Origin: Gorsachius magnificus
Taxonomy: Eukaryota > Chordata > Aves > Pelecaniformes > Ardeidae
Assembly (NCBI GenBank): GCA_034008185.1
Contig: CM067081.1
Span: 151,496,258 to 151,560,257, forward strand
DNA: 64,000 nt
Direction of reading: 5' to 3'
The number at the start of each line of letters is the position of its first letter. Within the stretch, counting starts at the first letter, position 1. Shown piece after piece: positions 33,901-48,900 of the stretch. The notes below the pieces were generated by a model. That model saw only the letters and a program-made list of their open reading frames with translations, was not told the DNA's origin and searched no databases. A program made the position numbers and the translations under genes.

Positions 33901-36900
33901 CACAAAGTCCCGTGTTTCCAGTTACCAACCTGCTTGACCTGCAGACCATGGCTCCAGATTCTTTCTAACAGATCACAGAGGCTAGCAATCAATGTATTTT
34001 CCTCCAGACCTGTTATGTTGGCTTCTCCGTGTCCCAGTTCAACTGCTTCATGGCCCATCTTCTCTACCAGCATGCGTTTAGTCTTTAATAACAAAAAAAA
34101 TCCCCAGAGGTTTCTAAGAATGTCATCCAACAATCGACAGAATTTATAGCCGAGTTTATTTAAACATGCTTAATCTAGAGACCATTGCTAATGGCCTGAC
34201 CAGAGAAACTTCAAATCTCTTCACAGAGATGGTAAATCAAAAGAATAATTGAAAAAAAAAAAAAAAGTTTTGAATGATTACTCCATACTGTCCTATTTCT
34301 ATACCCTTTATCTGTTGTCCTATTCCTACACTGTTGATCTATTACCGACCGGTATGAAAAACAGAGTACAGAGCTAGATACATTTTCAGGCTTACTCAGT
34401 ATCTGTTCTTCTTCTTGTTACAGCTCTTCAAGTTTACAACTCGGATAATACAGTATACCACCAACTGCAACCACCACAAAGAAATTGTATTTCCATGGCC
34501 ATAAAAGCTTCTTCAGTATTAGAAACTGGTATACTTCATTTTTTCTGCCTAGACGACACACACAACAGTTGCACAGGCTGAACTCTTGCTTTTTTGACTG
34601 TGGGACTCCAGCCCGTTATGTTTAGGCTACATTTACATATGAACAATTAAAGGAAATCCACCCTAAGATATCTGATCATGCTGATTCTCCTTCCTGTCCT
34701 TTTTACTCCTTTCACCAACTTTGACTGCATAAACAGAAGAGTGACAACACATTTCTTTCTTTTCTAATAATTGAAAAATGTAACTAAAGGGGTATCCACC
34801 CTGCAATAGCCTGGTACACCAACAGACCAACGGGGTTCCAGCTCTGAAGGCCTTTCAGGACATCACCTACAGGCGCTATTTAGGCTCCGTGTAAGCAAGG
34901 GGAGAGCAGGAGGTGGGAAGGGCGAGGACCTACCTTCATGCGACATTCCTTCAGTAACCCTTCCACAAATTTCCAATTGGTCTGCGCAATCACAGCTGGA
35001 GAAAGGTCTGAGAGTTTGGGCTGCCGTAAATTTTTTCCTAAACTCCTTGCCTCCTGCATGTATTTCTAAAAATAAGCAGAATAATTTTAGATATTACAAG
35101 TCAGAGGGATTCTCCTCATCCTAATCCTAGGCAAGCAAACGCTGGTGAAAAGGAATGAGCTAGTGTTAATTTAGGAACAACATCATGACTTATCTGATGC
35201 TTAGGTCTCGGGCTGGAGAAGTGGAATGCTCCCTTCTGACAACAGAAAAAGCAAGGTATTTGCCTGCGTGGAACTGAAACAGTCAGCGTTAGCTGGTGAA
35301 CTGTGCTGTTAGCCACTAGCACAAAGTGAATAAAAGCAAGTGAATAAAAGTGCAATACCGTCATTCAGCAATAAAGTAAAAATACCAGGTAAAGTTTCTT
35401 TCCATTGTTATTTGATTCTTGCTTTAAAAAAATTAAAAAAATTAAAATTCATTGGTCTAATTTGTGACCAGACTATAGACGAATTGAAAAAAATCCTTTG
35501 AAAATAAATGACAAGAAGCAGAAATACACTTAGTGAATGAGAAATTTTTCATCCATTACTTTTCATCTGGATAGTTTATGTGGGAAAAATCAGACTCTAT
35601 TCTCAATTAACTGCTTAATTACAAGTGGAGCTTGTTTTAAACAAAAATGACACTTAGGATCTTTCATGTTTTTACTGTGGGGTGGTAATTGAGAAGTATG
35701 GACAAAAATTGGCGTGCTCTTTAAAAAAAAGACCCAAGCTATAGTAAAAGACTTTTAAACCTTCCTGCTGCATTGCTTTATTGTTCAGAGCTTTTTTTAT
35801 TGTGGGGTTGGTTTTTTTTGTTAAGCAGAAAACCCCAAACCAATCAGCAAAGCGTCATCTGCCCCCAACGTCAGTGAGAGGGCTACGTGCTGAGCAAAGC
35901 TAAGAAGTTGGCCACATTTAGGTGTGCAAATATGAAGCCTATCAAAAATTTGCCCAAGCATTATTCATAAAGTTTTTGTTGAAAAGAGTGAAATAATAGA
36001 ATGTTGCCAAATGAAACAGTCTTGGAGCACAGCGCTCATAGCCTGGGGTGGGAATGCTCCATTTCCATAGTGTGTTTTTGTCCAGTTAATACTGTCTCTT
36101 TGGTGGATGGTACGTGGCAACGACCGCTCTTCCCCGGAGAGGAGCAGATCACGCTCCTACAGTGACATAGCCCTGCTGCTGGCTGGGTTTTCTGGGGAAC
36201 TGAGAGGACACTATGGCTGCTGCATTCTCAGAGCTTTCTATCTGGGGAGAAAATAATTTATTTAGCAAGAGCAAAATCCAAACACACTGAAGTTAATTGA
36301 AATTTCTCACTTTTTTTTTTATGGGGGAGTACAGTTCTTCTGACACATTTGAATTTTTTCAATGCAAAATTCAGACATCAACCACTTGACATCAGTCCCA
36401 CAAGTCAGACAAGAATGTTGGGGTCTGCCATAGAAAGCTCAGTTCAACAAAAGTGCTCAGCTAGGTTATTACAGTTTCACTGATACTGAAAGGACGTAAA
36501 AATAGTTGAAAAACTGCATGTGGGAAATTAAGAAATAAATAAATAAATCACAGATGATGGAAGTGTGTTGTTCAGCAAGCAATCTCAGAAGTGACTTCCA
36601 TTTAACTCGGTGCAAAAACTAGCAAGGAAAACAGTGAAAAAGTAATACAGGGAATATATAATTAGGATATTTAATATTTCTTTTTAAATGTAAAGGGATA
36701 AATAAAGTGCAAAGTGTGGTTATAGTCTGAAGAGTACAAAACATGGATAACCTTACTTTATTGATTGTATGCCTTGTTATTATACTAAAATAAAAAATAC
36801 AAAACTATTAAGTTTTGTAAGTTCAAGAGAAGAATAAGGGTGGGATGAAAGATCCAACTGATTGCCCTTTGCCTGTTCATCAGCATCCACACACGACCCT

Positions 36901-39900
36901 CTTCCACACTGGGATGTGATGATCCAGCAGTCAGAAAACACTGCTTTTTGGATTTTACACCCTATGCTGAATTACCAGAATAGCAACATGGGAAAAAACC
37001 GAAGCAGAACGAAATTCTTCTCTTTCAGTCTTGGAGCCGTCATGTTTGCCAGGGAGCTGGCATGGAATCCTAGAGCTGATTTCCAGCTACTTTTCCGACT
37101 ATAACCACACTTCCAAGTGCTACAGGGACATGCTCATACTCTACGAGAAAGGGATAGGTTCAAGACGCAGCGAAGACAGCGGTTCCTCACGCTAACAACA
37201 TCTCAAAAGCAGCTTTCAACAAGAAAAACTAAAACATACCAGGCAGCATTCAGAGAAGGATTTTTTAGGAGGCCGTGCAGGAGGGGGTGGTCCCTGATCC
37301 CACTCCCAGAAGGCCATTGAGTTCTGACGAAGCAAAAGCTCCTCCGATGGCTAAGAGGAGGCAGATGCCCCAATGGCACAGAACAGCCAGAAAGAAAGAG
37401 GAGACAAAGCAAAAGAAGCATGCATATGATCCACAGCCAAAAAAAGAAGAAAGTAAATTCATGACAAAGTATTGAAAAGGCTCTGCTGAGCTATACACAC
37501 GAGGCAATGTTTAAAATATACTTGCAAAGCCACGTTAGCAAAAATAGCAACAAACACGTACAAGTGCTGTTTTGCTGTGTTTCCATGAAACATCGTTCAA
37601 AGCTGCGGTTCAAGGGTCCACGCATCCATTCGAGTTCTTTCGGAGTGCAAATGCCAATGCTGGCCAACATTATTCAGCAAGATTTACCACAAAACAGCAT
37701 GAATGTTTTATTTTTGCTAGTGACATGCAAAAGAAGCACATGGACATCAGTGGAAAAATATGGCAGAAAATATTTAATGAAGGACAACAAACTGAAAAGA
37801 TGGGAAAGAAATGTGTGTATGTGACTGACATTTACAAGATGTATGAGAGTTTCCAAGCTTTAGGCATAAAAAGGCCCCAAAGTCTTAACCTTTCAAACAG
37901 GCTTACTCATATCAGGAATCTACGTAAAAGAGAGAGAAAAAAAATTCCTTTAAAAAAAGAAAAAAAGTCCCGCCTCACTCGCCTCTACAGTGCTGACATT
38001 TATTTAAGGACTTGACTTTTGCAGAGACCTTCACCTTGGCACCAGGCAGGCACCAGGGCTCTGCTCTCTGCATGCAGTTACATGACTGGGGTCTATGTCA
38101 GCAAATAAGCCTTTTTCCTGATGACAAAGAGGCTATCTTACTCCAAAATAATAAAAGCATTTTATTTCTGTTGCGTGCTTTGAAGTTGTACAACACATAC
38201 AGGCATCTGTGACAAACAGCGTCTAACTGAAATGACTGCAGAGACCCACATGAACCTTATGGTAGCAACCAAACTGCCCAAAGTAACAACGCATTTTTTG
38301 CCTAAATAGCATCTCCTGCATCACAAGCTCATGCCACCCGCAGATGATGCCACCTACCTCCCTCAAATCGTTGTCCAGCCCAATGTGCTCTGAGTGCTGC
38401 CGCAGGCGATCCTTCCTCCGCTGCGTGGTCGTGCTGCGACTGGCCCAGCGGCTGCAAAGTCAGAGAGAGAGAGGATAGACGTGAGTGGGAAATATTGGGA
38501 GGGAAAGCCTGGGTTGGGAGCCAGAGGACATCCGACGGGTCTGCAGCAGGTGACGTGGAAGTGCAACCTCGGGCGTTGCAATAGATGTGGGTGCAGGCTG
38601 GCGCCTGACCTCCCCGTGGGAAACTGCCCGGCGGGTGACAGGCCAGTGCATGCCCAGGGGATGAAAGCCCTGATGAAAACGTGCCCGCTGCCTGCCAGGG
38701 TCTCTCTGTGTTACCCAAAATGCAGATCATTGATGCCACCGCCAGGAAAATCGTTGTACCTGGTTACCCAACAACACTGTTGTTTGCTGCATTTGCTGAA
38801 GTTTGGTAAAAACAGTGTCTGTAGGAACAAACAAAATACAATGACGTATTTTAAGTAACAACTTCTGAAATTTTCCTCTTTTGTGAGAAGTGGTACTTCT
38901 CCTTTCTCCACTTTCTGTGGTACTTCCAGGAATTATTTCAGGGAACCTTGTCATTGCAATAATGACTACTGTGATATTAGGTGCATGCATTTTTAAAGGT
39001 TATAAATAATATTGACTTCCTGGGGTTAATTGTGTTGCTATCTTCACCATATCTTTTTTTTTGCATCGGTTTTCTAAACACCACAGAAAGCCTGTATTTT
39101 TTGCTACATGTTCATATATGCCCAGCTGAATTTCTTCCTCCTCCGGAGCTGTTTCCTGAAAGCAGCCACTTGGTAACTTGGTTTGAAACTGAGCAACCTC
39201 AAAGCTCCCAGGTGTCCAAACTCCTTTATGTCAGATACTATAACAAAACACAAAACAAGATAACTTTGTCCCGAGGAATTTCTAGTCTGATTGTAGAGTT
39301 TCTAATAATACCACAGCCTTCTGTTAAATCCTTGAAAACAAAAATGCTCAACTGGTGCAGAGAATGAATAAGTTAATACATTATTTATAAAAGAAAGCTG
39401 AAATAACACAGTATAAAGCAACCTACCAAGCATTAAAAATAATTATCTTAACACACACAAAGGTTACATCTTCAGAATGATATTACTTAATTACTGTGGT
39501 TGTGTTTATTAAAATTAAAAATATGTTTCAAATACAGTAAAGAAAAAAAAAAAAGCCTTGAAGTGCACAGCCTTTCAGTCGCTTCATGAAGTTATCTGCT
39601 CTGCCTCTCTCCTGTGCTCAGAAGTTAAAGAGCAAAACCACGGCAAAGCAGAACACAAAGCCTGCCCAGGGCAGCTCTCCAGCTCTGCTGCCTGGCGGGG
39701 TGCATGAATAAGGTTCTACCTATGGGAGGAAACTGCCTGGCAGAATTTGAAGGGATAACCAAAATCTGGAAGAAAAAAAAAGAAATAAAAACCACCAAGA
39801 AAACAAACCCCATGCTCCCCAACCTCAGTACCTGAGTCAAAGGAACCCTCCAAAACCTACCTCCATCCTGGCCCCTCTACTCCTGACTGAAGTGTCCATG

Positions 39901-42900
39901 CCAGGCACCACGCCAGAATGACTGCTGTGAAATGGCTTTTCCTACAGGAGCTGCAATCAACAGGCAGAGCTCCTGGGGATTTGGGTTCTCTGCCTTTGAT
40001 AGGTCTATGCAGGGGGAAACATAGAGATGCCCACATCAGAGACAGAAGTGTGCGCTTGGTGAGCCCCTCCACACAGGTGGTATTGGCGAGGACAGCAGTC
40101 TCCAGATCCCAAACCCATCTGTTTGTGCACCTCAAACACGAGCATATCCAAGTAAGAGTCTGGGATCTGAACTGTTTGGGCAAGGAGTTTCAGCTGGCAA
40201 CATGTAGGCAGATGCATGTCAGGAGGAGGAAACCCTTGCACAGAGGTGGACTTGTGTCCTGACACGTCCAGCAAGCCATCGGAGATGCGCAGGGAGGGGA
40301 ACCTGACCCAAGATAAGTGCAGGAATGTGACCCCTGGTAACCGAACCCTCCTGTTTCCAGAAAGACTTTGCATATATGTACCTAACTATGTCCACCAATT
40401 CCTCCAGTGAAGCAACCGAAGACCAAATTTTGGCTAACTGCACAGGTAAAAGGGGAAAAAAGTCACAGGAACTATAGCTTTAATGGTCAAATCAAAGTCA
40501 CTTCCTACTGCCCAAATAATGTCAAGAAAACAAGTACAAAGGAAGAAATAAATATCTGGGCCTGCATGGAATTACAGTTCAGTGGGAGACTTTGCTGTCC
40601 CATATCACAAGAAATTTATTTTTAAAGCAATGTAGCCTTAAGTCTCTAACTAAACAAAACAGCCCAATAGGTGTCTGAACAGCAAATGCTGACACCTTCT
40701 CAGAGGAATGCATTACTGACATAAGTGTCTTTGCACCTCCTCAGGAATCTTAAAAATATACAGCCTGTAACTTTAATAAGTCACCACATATTTTTTTTTT
40801 CAGAAGCAACAACCAATGCCTCATTAGATGACTGACGGGCGGGAATAAAATCCTACATTTTAATAACCTCAACAAGTACAAACGCAGCAGAAGAACCACC
40901 TCCTTGAAAAGAGGATAGCCGATGTAGAAGTGACTTTAGCTACTTGGCTCTGGAGACCTTCCATATACTGCAAGTTAGTACCACGCTTACATTTCACTTG
41001 ATAGAATGTCATTAATACATTGGAAAGTTAAGTTGTAAATCAGCTATTATCCATATAATATTTCTTCTAATAAAGCTTTGATCCTTCTCCACCTGCATTT
41101 CTGCAGTTACTGGAAGATTTAAGAATTGCTACACGCGTCCTTTGAGGGAACACATCTCACCAAAGGTAGAAGCAGAGTGAAAGCCACAGAATAATTACAA
41201 GTAATACACCATCATTAAAGCATTTTCAATTAATTCCAGCCCTGTACTCCATCTGGGAGAAGGCACAGACCATTCTCCAGATTATTTATCAGAACTATTT
41301 GAACATTTTCAGCATACAAACATAAAGATCATTGGCCTTTTATGAAAAAAAAAAAAAAAGACTGCTGCTTATTAGCTGGAGCAATTACACAGGCTGCATG
41401 CTGCCTCTTCCCCAACCTCTAAGCCAGGGAAGAGGGAGCTGCTGGTGCCCTGGGTGAGGTCTGTGCATTTGGATGCTGCTCTGAATCTCTCCGGGAGATT
41501 TTGTGAAGGTCTAACAGCAGATAAGCAGGATTAAGCAGCTAAATCGTTTAAAGCTTTTCCTTTACTGGGCCACATAGAATTTTCCCAAAATAATGCTTCA
41601 ATATTACAATAACCATTTCCTTCCCTCTCCTGAGCAGAGATTGCATTTTTAATTACTCCTCCTCTCCCTTTGCTCACTTAAGGTGATTCTAAGAGGGGGC
41701 AAACGCCCTCCCCAGTGGCCACACCACCTCCCCTTGGGTTGCCCAAATCCCATGCGGGTCTTTCTCCCAGCCCTGCCACCTCAGCCCTGGTGCTGCTGAA
41801 ACAGCGAGGAAAGCTGTGCTTGAGGGCAAACACCTGCTTGTTTCCAGCCCTTACTCATGGGCTTTTCAGCTAAACCACTGCCACCCGTGTCCCTGGAATG
41901 GATGCCAGAGGAGATGAAGCCCTCCTGGCTCGTCCCTGCCTTGGGAGGACAAGCCCTGAGCCGCCTGGCACCCAGGAGCACACACAGTGCTGCTGCCAAG
42001 CCTAGGTATTGCCTGAGACTCCCTGGCCCCCCAAAATGCCCTCTCCCCTTTATTTTTTGCCTGTAGAGCCATGAGCATGGACTATTGGCATATTTCATTT
42101 ATTCCTCATAGTGGAGGCACTGCCGCAAGCACCAAGTCTCTGGGGATGAAGCAACCAAAGCTCAGGCGCTGTGTTGCAGAGAGCCCAGGGACACGCTGCT
42201 TACATGAAGGGAGAAAAGGCTCGTTTCGACAGGCTGCCCGTATCTAACTCCCACGTTCAAAGAGGGACACTCTTCACCTCCAGGGACTGCAAAACAGCAG
42301 TGACATTTCAGAGGAGTGACCAGGGAAGACTGTGCTCTGTTCAACATAGAGAAATGCAATGAAGCCACCTCCAACTGAGACCCTTTTAACGTGAAGACAG
42401 TGAAGTTGGTATTATTAGACCCAACAAACATAGGAATAGGTTTGCTGAGGTTGGAGGAAACGTAAAGGTGACACTTGGAAAAGATGACACTTAACCTATG
42501 ATGCTTGATTTCTGTAATAAAAATGGTAAGATAGCATCAAAGCTATCCTTGATGTCAGAAGCCAATCTAACAAAACAGCAGCCTCACACCAGGGACTGGC
42601 CATCCCATGCTGCAATCATACGTACATCTCTCTCTCTCCCCACCTCTACCTTCCCTGCCCTCCCTGCCCATCTTTTTAAAGCTCCATAGAGAAATGAAGA
42701 AATTATGTCAACCCAAACCAGACATGGGTGTTTTGGGCAGGATATATACTGCAGTACTGCTGCTAGAGAACAAGAATACAAGACAACTTCATTCACAGAC
42801 TGATTTAACCAATATTGCCATCACCAAGAAAAGCACTGTCATAAATTTATGATCTATTTACAGTGATAAAAAAGAATGAAGGAAGGAGAAAAATGCACTT

Positions 42901-45900
42901 GTTTATAGGAGAGAACCTAAATCTCCTCATATAGACCATCTTCTGAGGCAGACTGCTATTTAGGTCTCCAAATCATGACAATAGATCTTTTACCTATATG
43001 CTTCCATCAGAGAAGTTATCCGACTGCGCTTCTGTATTCACAAATTAGCACAGAGCTGTACTACGCCCTCCACCAAATCCCCTTAAAGCACGCATGGAGT
43101 CGGTACACATTAAATACACACAGGCTGCATGTGTAATCTGCCTGGGTTCAGAAGTAGGTTGCATGGGACCAGATGGAGATTCCAGGTCAAATACACGTCA
43201 GACCGAACAAATTAAAAGGCAGGTCGAAACTGGGCTCCACCTGCTCATGGGTGGGCTGGCGGGAGGGATTCAGCACTGTGAATCGGCTCTGCACCCACTG
43301 CTCCATGGTGAGGAGCACGAAGGCGCAAATAGAGACTAATGCCCCTTTTCCATCTCTGCTGTAGGGCTGAACAGGAAAGCCTTTGAACTGCTGATCGCGT
43401 GGACAAAAGTGAGCAAAATGCCTTGCAGAGAGTGTGGTCTTGCACTGACAGGCTGTCTTGTCAGATTACATGAAAAGAAGTGATTTAAAAGGGTGGTGCC
43501 CACAACCACCGTCCTCTTCAAGGAAGAGCAGTAGCAATTTGCCAGCATCACCTCTGAAGCCCTGATGAGCCACTGTCCTAAGTGGTATTTAGTTTGCAAA
43601 CTCCCCTGAGACAGTAACACTCTTCAGGGGAGAGTAAACAGGATAAAGGATGCAAGGATTCGACACACATTTTTCCCTGTGAACTTTAATCCTGCAGAGC
43701 TATTTTAAAATGATGTATTAGCTGAAATAAGTTAATGTCCCTTTTACTCCCTCGCACTAGTTGAGCAGAGGATCAGCATGCAGGAGGCTCACCCATCAGG
43801 TTCTGAGTCCCCACAGCACATAGTTCCTATCTCAAGAACTATTTTTAAGCACAGATTGTAAAATTGAGTCACACTTTATTATTTAAAATTAATGTATTTG
43901 AATACAAGCAGTTAATATTTTCACTGCACCTGTCAGTGGTTTGCTACGTGAGGTTACCTAATGTATGGTAACCGCTTGTTTCAGATTTTTCATACTTAAA
44001 AGGTGAGCTTTTACTACTTGCAAAGTTTAAATAACATCAGTGTTGTGTGGATGGCTCATTGTTGACTCATTTCTCGCTGATTTAGATGCACTGCAGAGAT
44101 GCTACTTTATACGACTTGAAAATGCAATTGCTTGGCTCGTTTTAAACAGCTTCATTAAAGACAGCCAGCCTTAGAACAGTACCCAACATGTAAGGAGATA
44201 GAAAAAGCACATATAATATGAAGCACTTATTACAAGAGACAGACCGTTTCCCTTTAAAAAAAAAATAATTGTTAAAACCAGAATGAATTCTATCAGCATA
44301 TAGAGATTCAGCAACCACTTTGCATTATATATATCCTATTTTCTTTAAAAACATTAAATGATGTTAATGTTAGTGAATAAGCAAAGAGTAGTCCTATTTA
44401 AAAATGAGGAGAACCGGAGCACTGGGCGGATAAACTTGAAAGGGGGACTGGCGATGGGAGGCCACAGGGCAGTGCCCACACAAGCCATGCCATAAACTGG
44501 AGCACAAAAATAAACCCATTTCGTACACTCCTAATGCACGAATTGTACAAATAAATACTGACACAGTGGTGGTGTCAGCAAAACACAGCGCAGAAACAAG
44601 TGCCTGGAGAAAGGAAACAAGTACTTTCGAAATCTGCTTTGTGGGGAAGAACAACCCATCACTTGGCTAAAGCCTGAGGTTAGGAGGCAGCGTGTAGCGG
44701 GATCCAGGCTTGAAGACTTGGCGTGCACCCTCCTTTGAGGATTGCTGCAGGTCAGGCAGGACACAGAGGACAGACAAAAGCACGACGTTCACAGGAGGCC
44801 AGGATACAAGTGAGGGGGCTCAGGAGAGAGAATTGGCCAGGGCAGGAAGCAGGCTGGTCAGGGGAGGAAGCAAGGAGGAACGTGGGGTGCAGATAAAGAA
44901 GGTGGGAAAAACACGGCTAAACAAAAAGAAAGGCAAAAAAGGATGATTTAAGCCATGTTGTGGTTTAACCCCAGCTGGCAGCCAAGCACCACCCAGCAGC
45001 TTGCTCACTTCCCCCCGGTGGGAGGGGGGAAAGAATTGGAAGGGTAAAAGTGAGAAAAAATGTGGGTTGAGATGAAGACAGTTTAATAGGTAAAGCAAAA
45101 GACGTGCACAGAAGCAAAGCAAAACAAGGAATTCATTCACTCCTCCAGGAAAGCAGGGCTCCATCACACGTGGCGGTTACTTGGGAAGACAAACGCCATC
45201 ACTCCGAACGTCCCCCCCCTTTCCTTCTTCTTCCCCCAGCTTTATGTGCCGAGCAGGTCACATGGCTGGCCCCTTTTCCGGGGTCAGCCGTCCTGGCTGT
45301 GCCCCCTCCCAACTTCTTGTGCACCCCCAGCCTCCTCACTGGTGGGGTGAGGAGCAGAAAAGGCCTTGGCTCTGTGTAAGCCCCGGTCAGCAGGAACTAA
45401 ACCATCCCTGTGTTATCAACGCTGTTTACAGCACAAATCCAAAACACAGCCCCAAACCAGCTGCCAAAGAAAATTAACTCTAGCCCAGCCAAAACCAGCA
45501 CAAGACATTTTGTAAATGTGTAACAAAGCAAAACCCTCCTTTGAAAACCAAAAGAAATTAAGAAAAAAAAAATCAGTTCAGTTGTTCTTTGCAGGCATTT
45601 ACTACAAATTACCAGAATGCAAATATATTCCCATGCTGGGTGTGCAATCAGTGTTTTCCTCTGCAATATTTAATCTCATTTATCAAGCTTCTTAGTACAA
45701 ATTAAGTTACAAGGTAATCAATTAGATTGAAAACACAGCTTGTTTCATTGTTTTAATTTTGCACTGTAAGCATATTCACCCTAATTTAACGATTAGCTAA
45801 TCAAAAACCGTGAAGTGTTTATATAGCTTGGCTTTTTGTCATTCAAATTCCTTTCCTGGATCATTGCGAATGCACCAGCCAGCGGAGTCCCAGCGACAAT

Positions 45901-48900
45901 TTTAAAAGCCTGGCAGAAAACCCACGCGGGGAAGGAAGAGGGGAACATGTAGCAACTGCAGTGTGGTGCTGGGGTTTGAAAAAAGAAAGGAAGACTCCGG
46001 AAACCGCTGCTCATTTCCAGATAAACAGACAAACTGCCTGAAGGACTGCAGCCCGTTTTCTCCTGGGACATTTTCTAGGAGGGCTTCTGCGGAAACCAGG
46101 ACAAGAAGCCACTGCTTTACAAGATTAGAGCAGCGTGGATGGGCCGCTTTTGTGCCCAGAGGAAGCTGCAGCTGCTGTCTGCAGATTCAGAAGTCTGAAG
46201 ATTTTCCCATGACGTGGGGGATGTATCAAAAGCGATGAGCGCAGAGGGAATCCCTCGAGTGGGACATTGCTACCTGATGGGAAAGAGGACTGAACTGGGT
46301 GGGTTGGGGTTTTTTTTGTTGTTTTGGTTTTCTTTTTTAATTGCTGTTAGCTAGGATAAGTTGCTCTTTTCTAGAAATATTTGGATACAACAGTTACGAT
46401 CTTTTGCTTAAGTTTAGATTCTGCAGTTAGCGTCTTTCCATGTTCTGGCAGTTTTGGTCAAGAAGATGCTTAGGGAAACTGCATACCTGGGAGCCTATTC
46501 TCCAGTTTTATGGAGGCGGGGGGTTGGGATGGGGGTTTTTTGTTTGTTTAAGCTTTTTATTGTTTGCTTTTTTCATTTGCTTCCTTTTAAGCTTTTAATT
46601 TCTTTTCAGTAAAGTGCAGTTAAAAGTTATTTGCAGTGAGGTTCTTGCTTGACTGAAGACGTCAACGTTTCCTTCCCACCACAAGAGAAGAGGTAAAGAC
46701 GAGCCCTAATGACACCGAGCATGCACCTGCAGGCTGGCCAGAAGAGCAAATGTAAAAGGGGGCCCTCCCAACCCACAAATGACCGAGCAATGAGAGAAAG
46801 CAGCAAGCCAGGGGATGCTGGCTGGGGCCAGAGGAGCACAGGTTCACCCCCTTGTCCAGTGTTTTGGAGGACATCTTGAGGCGAGGCGGGAGGAGGGAGC
46901 AGAGTGACAGAAGTGGGGCAAGGCATGCTGCTGAGCATGGCCGCGGGCTGACAGATGAAACATTATTAGACTTTGCTTCTACGACAGACTTGGGTGTTTT
47001 AACACTTACACGCGGTAACGTGATCAACGCTCGTTTCCAGCTGCGTTTAGGTGGAAGTGATCCAATATGACCATCAACCCTCCCTCTGTCCCCAGGCCCT
47101 GCTCTCCATGCCCAGCAAACAAAAGCCAGATGCCTTCTCTTCCAAACACAATTTCTGCCTGTCTGGGCAGCGTGGTTTTTGGGGATCACATACAGGATCA
47201 AGGACTAAACAAACTAGAAGTGCTTGGTCTCTGCATTGTATTTCTAATTTAGATATATTACATATAATAACAGCCCTGTAACAGCCAGGCTCTGTCAGTG
47301 CTCTGCCTGGCTACAGGAAGGGAATAGCTAGATTAACATTACGAGCTCTATTTGTATATTTGTTAGTTTATCTGTCCAGAAAGGGAAGCAATAAAAATCC
47401 GATTGCTGACCAGTGAGGACAGGTTTTCATTAGAACAGCTTTGAATTGGTTTACTTGCTTCTGTCGAACAACGATTGACTGTCATGTGGGAATGATCCCG
47501 CTCTCCCCTCCCCCCCCCCCCCAGTACACTTCCTTACAACATTCAGGACAAAATTTGCTACGTAGAACTGAAGTCTGCAAAAATAATTCCTATCTACGTT
47601 GCAATATCCTTCACATTAACTTTACAAGCACACACAATAGCTACGTGTGAGGTGCCTGGGAGCGTAGCTGAAATGTTCTCTTCCCCCATCCCCACATGCA
47701 AAGGCCCAGTCCCGTATGCAAGTACAACACACCCCCAAGAAGTATACCCTGGGAAATTCAAGTTAATGGAAGGCTATACTTCAATTGATTTTTGTGGTCA
47801 AAAGAATTATGATGTATTTGCAGGGAGCATGAAAAGGCTATCTTTTTTATACGTGGGTGTAAATTCAGCAGAATTACACGTCTTATATGAGAGAGAGAGA
47901 CAGTCCTCTCAGCTGCTCACATAAAAAGCCAGGAAGCAGAAAGATATAAACAGATGGTCTTGAGATTTTCCAATTACAAACCTTTTTGGCAATATACAGC
48001 TGGAGGAATTCCAAGCATTTGTCACTTTGACACCGCTTTGCGGTAAGTAATGGGATTTCGGTACTTACAAATTCTGAAACACGCTGCAATCTGAAGACTA
48101 AAACCAGCTATCTAAATCAAAATTATCACTCAAGGAGTTAAGGCCACATTTTAGAATAGGTACCAATCTAACAGAAGCATCTCAAAAGGCATAAGAAAAA
48201 CTATTTTTAATTTGACGCTTATTCATAGATTCACTAAGATGCTGCAATAGAGCCAGAAGCTATAAGCAAGCAGGCTGGGCACACTCACACTGGCACTGAC
48301 ACTGTAAAACCGAACCCCACCATAAGGGTAAGAGGCAGACTGCTAAACACAGCATCCCACAAGGTGAAGAAAACCCCCATTCCTCAAGGGAGCATTACCC
48401 ATAAACTTCTGTCATGGTTTGCAAGAAGACTGCAAACAAAGGAACTTTGAAATATGAATTCCTCCTTTTATTTATTTTTTATTTCTTTTAAAGATTTGCA
48501 ATTCTTTACATGTTTCATGCTTAAGGAGTTCTTATTTTGTCATTTGCAAGTCTTATGCCTAGTAGGTTATTAGAAAGGGATCAGCCAGCACTGGGATGCA
48601 CAAAAGGTCTATAAATAGAATTGAGTGGGCACCTCATAGAGGAGCTCAGAGCAGCCTGTGTGCATGCACTTGTCTAAAACAAAAGCTAGCTTTAACATTT
48701 GGACAATTGTGGCTTTTGGAGCTCTCAGATTTATCTCTGCTCCCATTTTGAGCTACCACAGAAACTGGAAGCCTGAGCTAGCAATTTCAGTGAAGTCACT
48801 GATGCACAAATCTTCCATTTTTGAAGGGGAAGAAAAACTTGAGGGAAGAAAAAGTAAGTAACACACAACACTTACTTTATATTATAACTGTATAAATGTC

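Noticed and set aside
46662..47201. 179-codon minus-strand frame in the long intron
   Set aside because: No domain, low-complexity Ser/Pro/Leu composition, and no splice phase linking it to DENND5B exons.
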